Shown here one piece after another: positions 24,051-32,891 of a DNA stretch of 64,000 bases. Both the position numbers and the translations under genes were made by a program. How positions within the stretch are numbered: position 1 is the first letter of the stretch; the number at the start of each line of letters is the position of its first letter. The notes beneath the pieces were generated by a model. That model saw only the letters and a list, made by a program, of their open reading frames with translations. It had not been told where the DNA came from and did no database searches. Source of the stretch: Candidatus Kryptoniota bacterium (GTDB taxonomy: Bacteria; Bacteroidota; Ignavibacteria; Kryptoniales; Kryptoniaceae); assembly GCA_938074445.1 (NCBI GenBank), contig CALJEK010000003.1, positions 80,709-144,708 of the forward strand. The letters run 5' to 3'.

Positions 24051-25364
24051 ATGAAAACAGAAAGAATTTACCCACCACTTGCGGATAGAATAAGACCAAA
24101 AACACTTGATGAATTTATAGGTCAAGAGCATATTATTGGCGTTGGAAAACCATTGAGAATAATGATTGAAACCGGCGAAATCCAATCAATGATCCTATGG
24201 GGTCCACCAGGGGTTGGTAAAACAACACTTGCTAAAATAATCGCAGAAAAAGTCAATGCGGATTTCTTTCAAATAAATGCGGTTTTATCAGGCACAAAGG
24301 AAATAAAAGAGATAATTGAAAAAGCCGAAAGAAATTTAAATTACTACGGAAAGAAAACGATTCTTTTCATCGATGAAATTCACAGGTTCAACAAGGCACA
24401 GCAAAGTGTGCTCCTCAATAGCGTTGAAAAAGGAATAATTATACTCATAGGTGCAACAACAGAAAATCCATCTTTTGAAATAATATCACCATTGCTATCA
24501 AGATGTCAAGTTTTTGTGCTTGAGCCATTTGGAGTTAGAGAGCTTGAGGCAATTCTTCAACGAGCCTTGACAAATGACGAAATGCTTTCAAAGTTTAAAA
24601 TCCACATTGAAGACAAAGAATCTCTCTTCCTTTATTCTGGAGGGGATGCGCGGGTTATGTTGAACGCTCTTGAGGTCGCTGTAAAAATCGCAAAACCAAC
24701 GGAGAAAAACGAGATATTCTTGACAAAAGAAATTATTTCGGAAGCATTCCAACGCAAGTATTTCAAATATGATAAAGCAGGGGAAGAGCACTATAATCTG
24801 ATTTCAGCATTTATAAAAAGTATCCGTGGAAGTGACCCGGACGCAGCGGTTTACTGGCTCGCCAGAATGTTAATTGCGGGTGAGGACCCTAAATTTATCG
24901 CAAGAAGGTTAATAATTTTAGCAAGTGAAGATATCGGAAATGCGGAGCCGTATGCTTTAACGCTCGCAACAAGTTGTTTCACCGCGGTTGACTATGTTGG
25001 AATGCCTGAGGCACAAATAATCCTCGCACAAGTTGCAACATATTTGGCAAGCTGTCCGAAAAGTAACTCAGCATACGTTGCAATCAAAGAGGCAACAGAA
25101 GACGCGCAAAAATATCCCGATCTCCCAGTGCCACTTCATTTGAGAAATGCGCCAACAAAACTTATGGAAGAGCTCGGTTATAGCAAGGGATATAAATACA
25201 GCCACGATTTCCCGGATCATTTCGTCGAACAACAGTTTTTGCCAGATGAACTTAAAGACAAAATTTATTATAGACCCACAGATCTTGGAAGAGAGAAAAT
25301 TTTAAAAGAGCGACTTGAATATTTATGGAGCAAAAGAAAACAAAATAAAAAACTTAACAAATGA
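24051..25364 (+). CDS. rarA: Replication-associated recombination ATPase RarA/MgsA
   Basis: 437 residues. AAA+ domain with PLADRIRPKTLDEFIGQEHI, Walker A GPPGVGKTT, Walker B ILFIDEIHRF, sensor I IGATTENPSFE and the arginine finger region SRCQVFVLEP. The RarA-specific C-terminal part follows (AFIKSIRGSDPDAAVYWLARML..RRLIILASEDIGNA). It acts at stalled forks, where it opens DNA ends and affects SSB. Length is normal. Its stop overlaps the ROK gene in an ATGA. Confidence 0.94.
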   Translation: MKTERIYPPLADRIRPKTLDEFIGQEHIIGVGKPLRIMIETGEIQSMILWGPPGVGKTTLAKIIAEKVNADFFQINAVLSGTKEIKEIIEKAERNLNYYGKKTILFIDEIHRFNKAQQSVLLNSVEKGIIILIGATTENPSFEIISPLLSRCQVFVLEPFGVRELEAILQRALTNDEMLSKFKIHIEDKESLFLYSGGDARVMLNALEVAVKIAKPTEKNEIFLTKEIISEAFQRKYFKYDKAGEEHYNLISAFIKSIRGSDPDAAVYWLARMLIAGEDPKFIARRLIILASEDIGNAEPYALTLATSCFTAVDYVGMPEAQIILAQVATYLASCPKSNSAYVAIKEATEDAQKYPDLPVPLHLRNAPTKLMEELGYSKGYKYSHDFPDHFVEQQFLPDELKDKIYYRPTDLGREKILKERLEYLWSKRKQNKKLNK

Positions 25365-26320
25365 AAAAATTTGTAATTGGTGTTGACCTCGGGGGAACAT
25401 TCATCAAAGCAGGGATAGTCGATGAAGTAGGCAACATAATTGCTGAAAATTCAATTCCAACCGAAGCGGAAAAAGGACCTTTACATGTCATTGAGCAAAT
25501 TTCAAAAATTGTTGATAATCTTCACACGGGTTTTGAAGATGGTAAAATAATCGGGGTTGGAATTGGAACGCCTGGACAAGTCGATCCACAAGGCGGAGTA
25601 AAATATCCCCCAAACTTTCCGGGATGGACAGTTGTATATTTATCCAAAGAAGTTCAAAAAAGAACGGGATTAAACACAGTGGTTGATAATGACGCAAATG
25701 TCGCTGCAATAGGCGAAGCAAAATTTGGAGCGGGAAAAGAACATCCAAATTTTATAATGGTTACACTTGGCACAGGGATCGGCGGTGGTATAATAATCGA
25801 CAGGAAAATATACAGAGGTCCAACAGGGGGAGCCGGGGAAATTGGGCATGTGTCAATTAATTTTGAAGGTCCGAAATGCAATTGTGGAAATTATGGATGC
25901 GTCGAAGCTTATGTTGGACAAAAATATCTGTCAAACTGGGTTGCGAAAGAACTCGAGAAAAATCCAAATTCGAAGATCATCGAGCTTGTAAACGGCGATC
26001 TCTCAAAAATTGAACCTCGCATAATTTCCATTGCAGCTGAACAAGGCGATGAATTTGCAATAAATGTATGGAAAAAGGCTGGATTTTACGTTGGAGTGAT
26101 GCTCGCTTCGGTTATGAATCTATTTGACATAAATGTGGCAATAGTTGGTGGCGGAGTTGCAAAGGCAGGAAAAGTTTTATTTGACTCAATTAACGAAACG
26201 GTGAGATCAAGGGCATTGAAACCAATTGCAGAGAAAGCTATCGTAATCCCAGCCACGCTTGAAAATAGAGCTGGAATTCTTGGCGCAGGAGCTTTAGCTT
26301 TCGAAGAGCTTTCAAATTAA
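25361..26320 (+). CDS. ROK-family sugar kinase (glucokinase type)
   Basis: 319 residues. ATP-binding phosphate-1 motif GVDLGGTFIKAGIV, catalytic DNDANVAAIGE (Asp), GTGIGGGIIIDRKIYRG, EIGHVS and the ROK zinc motif CNCGNYGCVEAYVG are all present. ROK glucokinases phosphorylate glucose at C6. No N-terminal DNA-binding domain is present, so this is an enzyme, not a NagC-type repressor. It is four-base coupled to rarA; its stop overlaps a convergent gene by four bases. Confidence 0.9.
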   Translation: MKKFVIGVDLGGTFIKAGIVDEVGNIIAENSIPTEAEKGPLHVIEQISKIVDNLHTGFEDGKIIGVGIGTPGQVDPQGGVKYPPNFPGWTVVYLSKEVQKRTGLNTVVDNDANVAAIGEAKFGAGKEHPNFIMVTLGTGIGGGIIIDRKIYRGPTGGAGEIGHVSINFEGPKCNCGNYGCVEAYVGQKYLSNWVAKELEKNPNSKIIELVNGDLSKIEPRIISIAAEQGDEFAINVWKKAGFYVGVMLASVMNLFDINVAIVGGGVAKAGKVLFDSINETVRSRALKPIAEKAIVIPATLENRAGILGAGALAFEELSN

Positions 26321-26814
26321 ATTCTTATAAAACCATCGCTGAAAATTCTCACCCAATCTTGAACAATTCGTTCTGCCTCCGCCCAGTTCTCAAGGTCCTG
26401 CGTTCCTATTCCCCCCTTTCTTTCCCAAACAAAATAAGCAACTTTTGCTATCGTCTCCCGACGCATCTCGTTATTTGGACGACCAAAAACCTTAACAATA
26501 TATTTCATTCTATCAAACTTCAAAACAACTTTTTCTATCTCCGACTCTTTTGCATACGAAACCCCTTTCAAACCACCAGCCTCAAAAACGATCTCCCCGA
26601 TGAATTGATAATTTCTCGTTGCTTTAAATAAATAAACTTTGTCCCCACTACCAATTTCCATCTTGCAATGAAATCCAAGGAAATAAGCGTCCTCAAGGAC
26701 TCTTTCTCTCTTTCGACCGCTTGCAAGTTCAACAACCATAGGTTTAAACTGGTTTCGGCGCGAAAAATCAATTAAAAAGCTATCAACATCAGACTTTCTT
26801 ATCTTTAGTTCCAT
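26317..26814 (-). CDS. Unknown protein with C-terminal DUF2934 domain
   Basis: 165 residues, no signal or membrane segment. The last 45 residues (RRETIAKVAYFVWERKGGIGTQDLENWAEAERIV) match DUF2934, a short helical domain of unknown role. The first 115 residues are beta-rich (VYLFKATRNYQFIGEIVFEAGG, KVVLKFDRMKYIVKVF) and I do not recognise them. It lies 10 bases after a thioredoxin-like gene in a two-gene minus operon, convergent with the ROK kinase. Confidence 0.65.
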   Translation of the reverse strand: MELKIRKSDVDSFLIDFSRRNQFKPMVVELASGRKRERVLEDAYFLGFHCKMEIGSGDKVYLFKATRNYQFIGEIVFEAGGLKGVSYAKESEIEKVVLKFDRMKYIVKVFGRPNNEMRRETIAKVAYFVWERKGGIGTQDLENWAEAERIVQDWVRIFSDGFIRI

Positions 26815-26824
26815 TTGTAAAAAA

Positions 26825-27871
26825 TCAAATTTCTTTTATCACTTCTTGCCTTACCCTGTATGAAGAAACAGAAAATTCATAAATTGCGAAATCTTCGGAA
26901 TCAACGCAAAGCCTCAAGATATGTTCCCCAAAATTCGGATTTTCAACCAACTCATAATATCTTGGCTCACACACCAAAACATAGCTTTTTCCATCTTCAA
27001 TTGTAACATCTTCACCACAATTTTTCTCATTTAGAAATTCATCATCCTGAAGGATTAAAACCTTCAAACCCTCGTCCAAAGACTCCATTACAGCCCCAAC
27101 TCTTGTGCCAGCATAAGGCAATATAATAGAACCAACTTCGCCAAAGAAAGGACTATACTTGAGATAATACTTCCCGTTATACCATTCTCCATCCAGATAG
27201 AATCTCCCGTTTATATAAATTCTCGGGTCCTCGTATTTTATAACAGACTCTGGAGCAAAGCCTTCAACATTTCCAAGTGAGCCACCTATATAACCTGTGC
27301 AAATTTCTGGGGTAACCCTGTAAAAAACAGATTCATCAACTTCATAACGTGATCCAACCGGCAGTGGAAAATCACCATGATATCCAGCTTTTATCAAAAG
27401 CGCTTGAATGTAAAACTCAATTTCCCATAAATTTCTCATGCCAAAATTAGAATAGGAAATCAACCCATCTCGATTTATAAGGAAAATCGCAGGGACATCA
27501 AGATAAGAACTCCTCACGATAGAAGCATATCTTTTCAAATTGATAGATTCATTATCAATCGCAATTGGGAATTCTATCCCACGCCGTTTCATCTCTTTAT
27601 CAACGTTTTCAACTTTTCGCTCAAATGGAAATTTTGGAATATGAATCCCGAGAATGAAAAGCCCTTTGTCCTTATATCTTTTAATCCACTCCTCTATATA
27701 CCAGTAAAGTTCATTCCACTTACCGCTCGCATAATTAAAAAACAAAAGAAGCACAACATATCCTCTAAGTTCCTCAAAAGACACTGGCTCTGAATTGAGC
27801 CAGTAGTTTGCAACTATATCTATCGCCCTGTTGTTTTCTTCAACGATTTGCTTTTTATAAAATTCTTGCAT
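26825..27871 (-). CDS. Thioredoxin-like protein without CXXC, DipZ C-terminal-like
   Basis: 348 residues without a signal peptide. The first 150 residues follow a TlpA/AhpC-type thioredoxin fold: VSFEELRGYVVLLLFFNYASGKWNELYWYIEEW, FILGIHIPKF, VPAIFLINRDGLISY. The active-site CXXC is replaced by YASGKW, so it cannot be a dithiol oxidoreductase. The rest (VFYRVTPEICTGYIGGSLGN, FYLDGEWYNGKYYLKYSP) resembles the C-terminal carbohydrate-binding-like domain of DipZ/NHL thioredoxins. It is cotranscribed with the DUF2934 gene; role unknown. Confidence 0.72.
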   Translation of the reverse strand: MQEFYKKQIVEENNRAIDIVANYWLNSEPVSFEELRGYVVLLLFFNYASGKWNELYWYIEEWIKRYKDKGLFILGIHIPKFPFERKVENVDKEMKRRGIEFPIAIDNESINLKRYASIVRSSYLDVPAIFLINRDGLISYSNFGMRNLWEIEFYIQALLIKAGYHGDFPLPVGSRYEVDESVFYRVTPEICTGYIGGSLGNVEGFAPESVIKYEDPRIYINGRFYLDGEWYNGKYYLKYSPFFGEVGSIILPYAGTRVGAVMESLDEGLKVLILQDDEFLNEKNCGEDVTIEDGKSYVLVCEPRYYELVENPNFGEHILRLCVDSEDFAIYEFSVSSYRVRQEVIKEI

Positions 27872-27902
27872 GGACTTTATCCTGCAATTTTTATCTTCGT
27901 TA

Positions 27903-27934
27903 TCAATCTAATTAAGCAAGTTTTAAGTTGCAAA
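27903..27934 (-). promoter_or_regulatory. Putative promoter of the thioredoxin-like/DUF2934 operon
   Basis: Minus strand: TTTG (27934-27931), 20-base spacer, TAGATTGA (27910-27903), 31 bases before the ATG at 27871. Confidence 0.3.
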
Positions 27935-27956
27935 TTTAGAAAACGCTCTTTTTTGT

Positions 27957-27987
27957 TTTGAGCCAAATCCTGTTTAATTTATATAAA
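27957..27987 (+). promoter_or_regulatory. Putative ybaB-recR promoter
   Basis: TTTG (27957-27960), 19-base spacer, TATATAAA (27980-27987), 19 bases before the ybaB ATG. Confidence 0.3.
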
Positions 27988-28006
27988 AAATAAAACACAA
28001 ACCATA

Positions 28007-28351
28007 ATGAAACCAGATTTAAAAGCGATATTCAAACAGATTGAAAAGGTTCAGGAAGAACTTGAAAAAGTTCAAGCGGAACTCGAAAATAAAACAGTTA
28101 CAGAAGAAGCCGGCGGTGGAATGGTTAAAGTGACGGCAAACGGGAAAAGAGAAATCATCAAAATTGAAATCGATAAAGAAGTCGTGAATCCAGATGATGT
28201 GGAAATGCTTGAGGATTTGCTCGTCGCTGCAGTAAACAAAGCGCTTCAAAGCGCAGATAAAATGATAAGCGAAGAGATTGCCAAAGCAACCTCTGGACTT
28301 CTTCCCGGATTAGGTGGACTCCCTTTTGGTTTCCCAGGTTTTAAGGCATGA
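28007..28351 (+). CDS. ybaB: YbaB/EbfC nucleoid-associated protein
   Basis: 114 residues with the family pattern: N-terminal helix (AIFKQIEKVQEELEKVQAELENKTV), glycine-containing strand EAGGGMVKVTANGKREIIKIEID, a VVNPDDVEMLEDLLVAAVNKAL helix, and a Gly/Pro/Phe-rich end (GLLPGLGGLPFGFPGF). It binds DNA as a dimer. It is immediately followed by recR, the usual arrangement across bacteria. Confidence 0.94.
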   Translation: MKPDLKAIFKQIEKVQEELEKVQAELENKTVTEEAGGGMVKVTANGKREIIKIEIDKEVVNPDDVEMLEDLLVAAVNKALQSADKMISEEIAKATSGLLPGLGGLPFGFPGFKA

Positions 28352-28370
28352 AATAAATTAGTTAAAAACT

Positions 28371-28970
28371 ATGCTTTACACATCTGAAAGTCTTGAAACC
28401 CTTATAGAAGAACTAACAAAATTCCCTGGCATCGGGAGGAAAACAGCGCAACGACTGGCACTTTACATCTTGAAACAGCCTAAAGAAGAGGTTGAAAAAC
28501 TTGTTCAAGCGATAATAGATGTCAAAGAAAAAATAAAATATTGCTCAATTTGCTACAATATAACTGAAACCGACCCATGCCCGATTTGCTCAAGCCCAAA
28601 ACGGGATAAGACCATAATTTGCGTCGTTGAAGAGCCAATGGATGTCATCGCAATAGAAAAAACTAATGAATATAACGGACTCTACCATGTTATCGGTGGC
28701 GTTTTAAACCCACTTGAAGGCATCGGACCAGACGATTTAAAAATCAAGGAACTCGTCCACAGAGTTTCATCCGGTGGAATTAAAGAAGTTATAATTGCCC
28801 TGAACCCAAGCGTTGAAGGAGAAACAACTTCAATTTACATAGCAAATCTAATTAAACCATTTGGCATAAAAGTCACACGCATTGCCCGGGGTCTACCTAT
28901 TGGAACAGCGCTCGAATACGCGGATATAGCAACAATAGTTAGAGCCATTGAAAATAGAACGACGATGTAA
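28371..28970 (+). CDS. recR: Recombination mediator RecR
   Basis: 199 residues. N-terminal helix-hairpin-helix ([20 protein letters not shown]), C4 zinc finger ([18 protein letters not shown]), TOPRIM domain ([27 protein letters not shown]) and the C-terminal Walker-B-like [20 protein letters not shown]. It works with RecO and RecF to load RecA at gaps. It is 19 bases after ybaB and its stop abuts the THEP1 start. Confidence 0.96.
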   Translation: MLYTSESLETLIEELTKFPGIGRKTAQRLALYILKQPKEEVEKLVQAIIDVKEKIKYCSICYNITETDPCPICSSPKRDKTIICVVEEPMDVIAIEKTNEYNGLYHVIGGVLNPLEGIGPDDLKIKELVHRVSSGGIKEVIIALNPSVEGETTSIYIANLIKPFGIKVTRIARGLPIGTALEYADIATIVRAIENRTTM

Positions 28971-29501
28971 GTGAAGAAAAATTTTTTAATAACATCGGCA
29001 CCGGGAACTGGGAAAACAACTGCAATAAAAAAATTTATCGAACTCACAAAGGGGAAATTTAAAGTCTCAGGCTTCGTAACCGAAGAGATCAGAGATAAAA
29101 CAGGGAAAAGAACGGGGTTTAAAATTATCACACTTAATGGAAAAACCGGAATACTTGCCGATGTAAATTTAAAAAATTCACCAAAGGTCGGAAGATACGG
29201 CGTAAATTTGAAAGACATTGATGATATCGCCGTTCCATCGATTGATCTAAACTCAGACATAATTGTGATAGATGAAATTGGAAAGATGGAATGCCTTTCG
29301 AAATATTTTGTTCAAAAAGTTTTTGAAGCCCTCGATTCAGAAAAAATCCTCGTTGGAACGATCAAGGAAAAGGGGGACGAGATAATAAACAAAATAAAAT
29401 ACCGAGGCGATGTTGAGTTAATAAAACTCACACCTGAAAACAGAGACGATATCCCTTCTCTAATTTTTCAAAAGGTTCTCTCCTTAAGCCAACAAAGATA
29501 A
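28971..29501 (+). CDS. Nucleoside-triphosphatase THEP1 family
   Basis: 176 residues, starting at a GTG that directly follows the recR TAA. P-loop SAPGTGKTT, the KVSGFVTEEIRD and RTGFKIITLNGKTGILA segments, and Walker B IVIDEIGKMECLSKYF define the THEP1 (DUF265) family, hydrolysing NTPs with an unclear physiological target. The family is mainly archaeal and found in thermophilic bacteria. It is probably translated from the ybaB-recR transcript. Confidence 0.88.
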   Translation: MKKNFLITSAPGTGKTTAIKKFIELTKGKFKVSGFVTEEIRDKTGKRTGFKIITLNGKTGILADVNLKNSPKVGRYGVNLKDIDDIAVPSIDLNSDIIVIDEIGKMECLSKYFVQKVFEALDSEKILVGTIKEKGDEIINKIKYRGDVELIKLTPENRDDIPSLIFQKVLSLSQQR

Positions 29502-29511
29502 AAAATTGGGT

Positions 29512-29542
29512 TTTGTTTTTGCTTAATTTTTTCGTATTTTTG
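29512..29542 (+). promoter_or_regulatory. Promoter of the rpmH-rnpA-yidD-yidC operon
   Basis: TTTG (29512-29515), 19-base spacer, TATTTTTG (29535-29542): an exact match to the Bacteroidota primary-sigma consensus TTTG-N19-TAnnTTTG. It leaves a leader of about 100 bases before rpmH. Confidence 0.6.
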
Positions 29543-29591
29543 AACAGATTTTTGAGGCAATTTTTTCTATTAAAATTCACTTTTCAAATTT

Positions 29592-29613
29592 CCTCCCCGC
29601 TTAGATGGGGAGG
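29592..29613 (+). promoter_or_regulatory. GC-rich hairpin in the rpmH leader
   Basis: CCTCCCC (29592-29598) pairs perfectly with GGGGAGG (29607-29613) across an eight-base loop, in otherwise very AT-rich leader sequence. No T-run follows, so it is not a standard terminator. It could be a processing or regulatory hairpin for the ribosomal-protein operon. Confidence 0.4.
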
Positions 29614-29653
29614 CTTTGAGGCGAAAAATTTAAAATAAATCAAAAGAAGCAGG

Positions 29654-29800
29654 GTGAAGAGAACATATCAACCACATATCACAAAACGCCGTAAGACACA
29701 TGGATTCAGAGCAAGGATGAAAACGAAAAGCGGAAGAAAAATCCTTGCGAGAAGAAGAGCAAAGGGAAGATGGAAATTAACCGTAAGCGATGAACGCTAA
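29654..29800 (+). CDS. rpmH: 50S ribosomal protein L34
   Basis: 48 residues, starting at GTG (29654): [18 protein letters not shown], then [22 protein letters not shown] and KLTVSDER. This is the full bL34 sequence with its characteristic basic content. AAGAAGCAGG immediately upstream acts as the ribosome-binding region. The last 11 bases overlap the start of rnpA, so translation of the two is probably coupled. The gene is below the usual ORF length cut-off. Confidence 0.97.
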   Translation: MKRTYQPHITKRRKTHGFRARMKTKSGRKILARRRAKGRWKLTVSDER

Positions 29801-30191
29801 AAGATTTACTTTACCCAAAAAAGAAATTATCAAGAGGTCAAAAGAAATAACAGACATAATCAAGAATTCAAATTCTGTTGCTGGTGATTTAATCAAAATT
29901 TATTTCCGCCTTTCGCCAAACCGGGATGTTATTCTTAGGGTAGCTTTTGCAGTGTCAAAAAAAGTAAAACCCGTTGTTCTAAAAAACAGAGCAAAAAGAT
30001 TGCTAAGGGAGGTCTATCGGCTAAATAAGCACAAGCTGATAGACCTTCTCTCTTTAAAGAATAAGTCGATCGAGATGGTCATGATTTTCATCGCGGATAA
30101 GGAACTTATAAAAAAATTAAAATATGCAGACGTTGAAAAAGATTTTTTGCAATTAACGGAAAAAATCCTAAAGGTGGCAAATGAAACTTGA
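29790..30191 (+). CDS. rnpA: Ribonuclease P protein component
   Basis: 133 residues. The RNase P protein signature is [31 protein letters not shown], with the RNR-like motif [10 protein letters not shown]. It binds the RNase P RNA and helps process tRNA 5' ends. The start ATG lies inside the end of rpmH (11-base overlap) and the end overlaps yidD by 11 bases, a tight version of the conserved rpmH-rnpA-yidD-yidC order. Confidence 0.95.
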   Translation: MNAKRFTLPKKEIIKRSKEITDIIKNSNSVAGDLIKIYFRLSPNRDVILRVAFAVSKKVKPVVLKNRAKRLLREVYRLNKHKLIDLLSLKNKSIEMVMIFIADKELIKKLKYADVEKDFLQLTEKILKVANET

Positions 30192-30405
30192 TGTTTTCAC
30201 ATGGTTTGCTGTTACGCTTGTTAAACTATATAAAACCCTGATCTCACCGATTTTTCCACCAAGCTGTAGATTTTATCCCTCTTGCTCTGAATATTCAATC
30301 CAAGCTTTTTTAAAATATGGCTTTTTAAAAGGTTTGTGGCTTACAACAAAAAGAGTTATAAAATGCAATCCCTTTAACCCTGGCGGGATCGACGAGGTTC
30401 CTTAA
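30181..30405 (+). CDS. yidD: Membrane protein insertion efficiency factor YidD
   Basis: 74 residues with the family pattern LVKLYKTLISPIFPPSCRFYPSCSEYSIQAFLKYG followed by KRVIKCNPFNPGGIDEVP. The three cysteines and the amphipathic N-terminal helix are typical. It aids YidC-dependent membrane insertion and sits directly before yidC. Confidence 0.96.
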   Translation: MKLDVFTWFAVTLVKLYKTLISPIFPPSCRFYPSCSEYSIQAFLKYGFLKGLWLTTKRVIKCNPFNPGGIDEVP

Positions 30406-30429
30406 AAAATTAAACAAAGGTGTAAAACA

Positions 30430-32232
30430 ATGGATAGAAATTCGGTTCTTGGAATAATTTTAATCACACTTGTTCTGCTGATTTGGATGTGGTACAACGC
30501 CCCGAGAGCACCACAAAGAAACCTCGAGGTTAAAGATACACTCAAGGCAAATAAACAATTAACCGAACCTAATGTAATACAAGCAAAAGATGACACATTT
30601 GGAATTTATTTCTCCCACCTTTCAAAGGGCAAGGAAAAAAAGATACTCGTTGAGACAGATTTATATACATGCGTTATCTCCTCAAAGGGTGCACTAATTG
30701 AAAAATTCGAACTAAAAAAATTTAAAACATGGAACGGTTACCCTGTTCAACTTGTCGATATGGACAAAGGTGGAGATTTTTCCCTTCTTTTTATGACAAC
30801 TGACGGTAAAATAGTCAATACAAAGCAACTATATTTCGACACCAAGGCAAGACACTGGGAAAACTTCATCTTGAAAAAGAAAAATGAAAAGGCAGAGATC
30901 GAATTCGTCTTGAACGTTAACGATTCAAGCAAGATAATAAAAAAGTTTATCTTCGAAAATGGGAAATATTCGTTTGATTCCGAGATTGAGTTTATCCATA
31001 TGGATAAAATAATTGCGAATTTTGAATATCAAGTCGTATGGGAAAACGGGATAAATCTCACGGAGGAGAACAGCGTTGAGGAATCATATTTCGCAAGCGC
31101 ATATGCAAAGGTTGGTGATGTATACGAGACGATCGACGCAAGTAAGTTCGGTGTTAAAGCTTCGCGCTCATATTCTGGAAATACAAGATGGGTTGGGACT
31201 CATAACAAATATTTTGCTGTTTCAATTATATCAAACGACTATTCAGATGGCGCATATCTTGAAGGAGAAAGAATTCCTCTGCCCAACAACGGTGTAAAAG
31301 AAAATTATCTCATAGCTCTAAAGATTCCATTTCGTGGAAGTAATTATCAAAAAAATCACCTCACAGTTTACCTTGGTCCCCTTGATTATAAAATTTTGAA
31401 ATCTTATAATGTTGGGCTTGAAGAGATGATAAGCTTAGGATTACGCTGGCTTATAAGACCGATAGCTGAATACGCCCTTTTACCATTTTTCACATTCCTG
31501 CATCAGTTCATACCAAACTATGGAATTGTGATAATAATTTTCTCAATTGTAATTAAAATCCTTCTCACCCCGTTGACTTTAACTCAGATGAAGTCAATTA
31601 AAAAGATGCAGGCGATCGCTCCGATTTTAAAAGAGTTGCAAGAAAAATACAAAGACAACCCACAGAAGCTGAATCAAGAGGTTATGCGCGTGTATCGAGA
31701 ATATGGTGTAAATCCATTTAGCGGATGCTGGCCATTGCTTTTACAATTGCCAATCCTTTACGCGCTATTTTCACTCTTCCGCGTCACAATTGAATTAAGA
31801 CAGGCTGGATTTATCCTTTGGATTAAAGACCTTTCCATTCCAGATACAATCATAAAGTTACCCTTTTACATACCAATCTTTGGGGTACATCAGATAAGCG
31901 GTTTAGCGCTTTTGATGGCTATTACGATGTTCATTCAGCAGTGGATGTCATCCGCTACTGCGGATAAAAGACAAAGAACAACCGCAACAATTATGACAAT
32001 TCTTTTCTTTTTGATATTTAACAATTTACCCTCTGGGCTTAATTTGTATTACTTCACCTTCAACGTCCTTTCGATACTACATCAATGGTATATAAACAAA
32101 TACACAAAAGTTGAGTTGAAACCACCTTCGGATAAAAAAAGTCCTTTTAAGGGCGGAATTTTTAAAAAGTTTGATATCCCAACGATGAGCGAATTAACAG
32201 GAGCTAAAAAGAGGAAAAAATCAAAAAAATGA
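30430..32232 (+). CDS. yidC: Membrane protein insertase YidC
   Basis: 600 residues, the long Gram-negative form. N-terminal membrane anchor (VLGIILITLVLLIWMWYN, about 6-23), a periplasmic beta-sandwich domain (about 60-345), then the conserved five-helix insertase core (from YGIVIIIFSIVIKILLTPLTL through MKSIKKMQAIAPILKELQEKY, GCWPLLLQLPILYALFSLF, and YYFTFNVLSILHQWYI). The tail is basic (GAKKRKKSKK). It inserts and folds inner-membrane proteins with or without SecYEG. Its stop overlaps a VanX-type gene by four bases. Confidence 0.96.
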   Translation: MDRNSVLGIILITLVLLIWMWYNAPRAPQRNLEVKDTLKANKQLTEPNVIQAKDDTFGIYFSHLSKGKEKKILVETDLYTCVISSKGALIEKFELKKFKTWNGYPVQLVDMDKGGDFSLLFMTTDGKIVNTKQLYFDTKARHWENFILKKKNEKAEIEFVLNVNDSSKIIKKFIFENGKYSFDSEIEFIHMDKIIANFEYQVVWENGINLTEENSVEESYFASAYAKVGDVYETIDASKFGVKASRSYSGNTRWVGTHNKYFAVSIISNDYSDGAYLEGERIPLPNNGVKENYLIALKIPFRGSNYQKNHLTVYLGPLDYKILKSYNVGLEEMISLGLRWLIRPIAEYALLPFFTFLHQFIPNYGIVIIIFSIVIKILLTPLTLTQMKSIKKMQAIAPILKELQEKYKDNPQKLNQEVMRVYREYGVNPFSGCWPLLLQLPILYALFSLFRVTIELRQAGFILWIKDLSIPDTIIKLPFYIPIFGVHQISGLALLMAITMFIQQWMSSATADKRQRTTATIMTILFFLIFNNLPSGLNLYYFTFNVLSILHQWYINKYTKVELKPPSDKKSPFKGGIFKKFDIPTMSELTGAKKRKKSKK

Positions 32233-32864
32233 GAATAAGGTCAACATTACTAATTTTAACCTTGCTCGTTTCGAACGTCAAGTCTTTGCTGGGACAGTTT
32301 TCGCCAGAGGATACGACTCTTGTTGACATTCAAAAAATTAACCCAAGAATAAAAGTTGAGATAAAATACGCAACTGAAGATAATTTTACTGGACAAAAAC
32401 TTTACGACATTCCCAAATGCTTTTTAAGAAAGTTCGTCGCGCTTAAACTTGATTCAATTCAAAAAGAGCTTGAAAAAGTTGGGCTTGGTTTAAAAGTGTG
32501 GGACTGCTATCGTCCCCTTTCTGTTCAAAAAATTTTATGGTCGATTGTTCCAGATGAAAGATACGTAGCGAATCCAGCAAAAGGTTCAAGACATAACCGC
32601 GGTTGCGCCGTTGATTTAACGCTTGTTGATTCAACGGGAAATGAACTCCCAATGCCAACCAAATATGACGATTTCACCGAAAAGGCGCACAGAGATTATT
32701 ACAACTTGCCTGATACGGTTATAAAAAATCGCAAGCTTCTTGAAGATATAATGAAAAAATATGGTTTTATCCCACTCCCCACCGAATGGTGGCATTTTGA
32801 CGCCCAAGGTTGGGAAAAATTTTCAATCCTTGATATCCCCCTAAAAGAACTTAATAAAAAATAG
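32229..32864 (+). CDS. D-Ala-D-Ala dipeptidase (VanX/DdpX type)
   Basis: 211 residues with an N-terminal signal (MRIRSTLLILTLLVSNVKSLLGQ). Zinc ligands are in GSRHNRGCAVDLTLVD (SxHxxGxAxD) and EWWHFD (ExxH), the M15D peptidase signature. KVWDCYRPLSVQKILW is the conserved arginine block. In most bacteria such enzymes recycle D-Ala-D-Ala rather than give vancomycin resistance; no VanA/VanH genes are near. It is translationally coupled to yidC and followed by a terminator. Confidence 0.9.
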   Translation: MRIRSTLLILTLLVSNVKSLLGQFSPEDTTLVDIQKINPRIKVEIKYATEDNFTGQKLYDIPKCFLRKFVALKLDSIQKELEKVGLGLKVWDCYRPLSVQKILWSIVPDERYVANPAKGSRHNRGCAVDLTLVDSTGNELPMPTKYDDFTEKAHRDYYNLPDTVIKNRKLLEDIMKKYGFIPLPTEWWHFDAQGWEKFSILDIPLKELNKK

Positions 32865-32866
32865 AA

Positions 32867-32889
32867 GGGGCGGAATGCGCCCCTTTTTT
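32867..32889 (+). terminator. Rho-independent terminator after the yidC-dipeptidase operon
   Basis: GGGGCG (32867-32872) pairs with CGCCCC (32878-32883) across a five-base loop, followed by TTTTTT. A-rich sequence on the left lets it serve the convergent ahcY gene as well. Confidence 0.85.
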
Positions 32890-32891
32890 AT

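Noticed and set aside
29592..29613. Leader hairpin as an IS200/IS605 end or terminator
   Set aside because: No transposase is nearby and no T-run follows; a leader structure is the simpler reading.
32229..32864. VanX-type gene as a vancomycin-resistance determinant
   Set aside because: No vanH, vanA or vanRS genes are present; a signal peptide and the yidC linkage suggest housekeeping D-Ala-D-Ala turnover.
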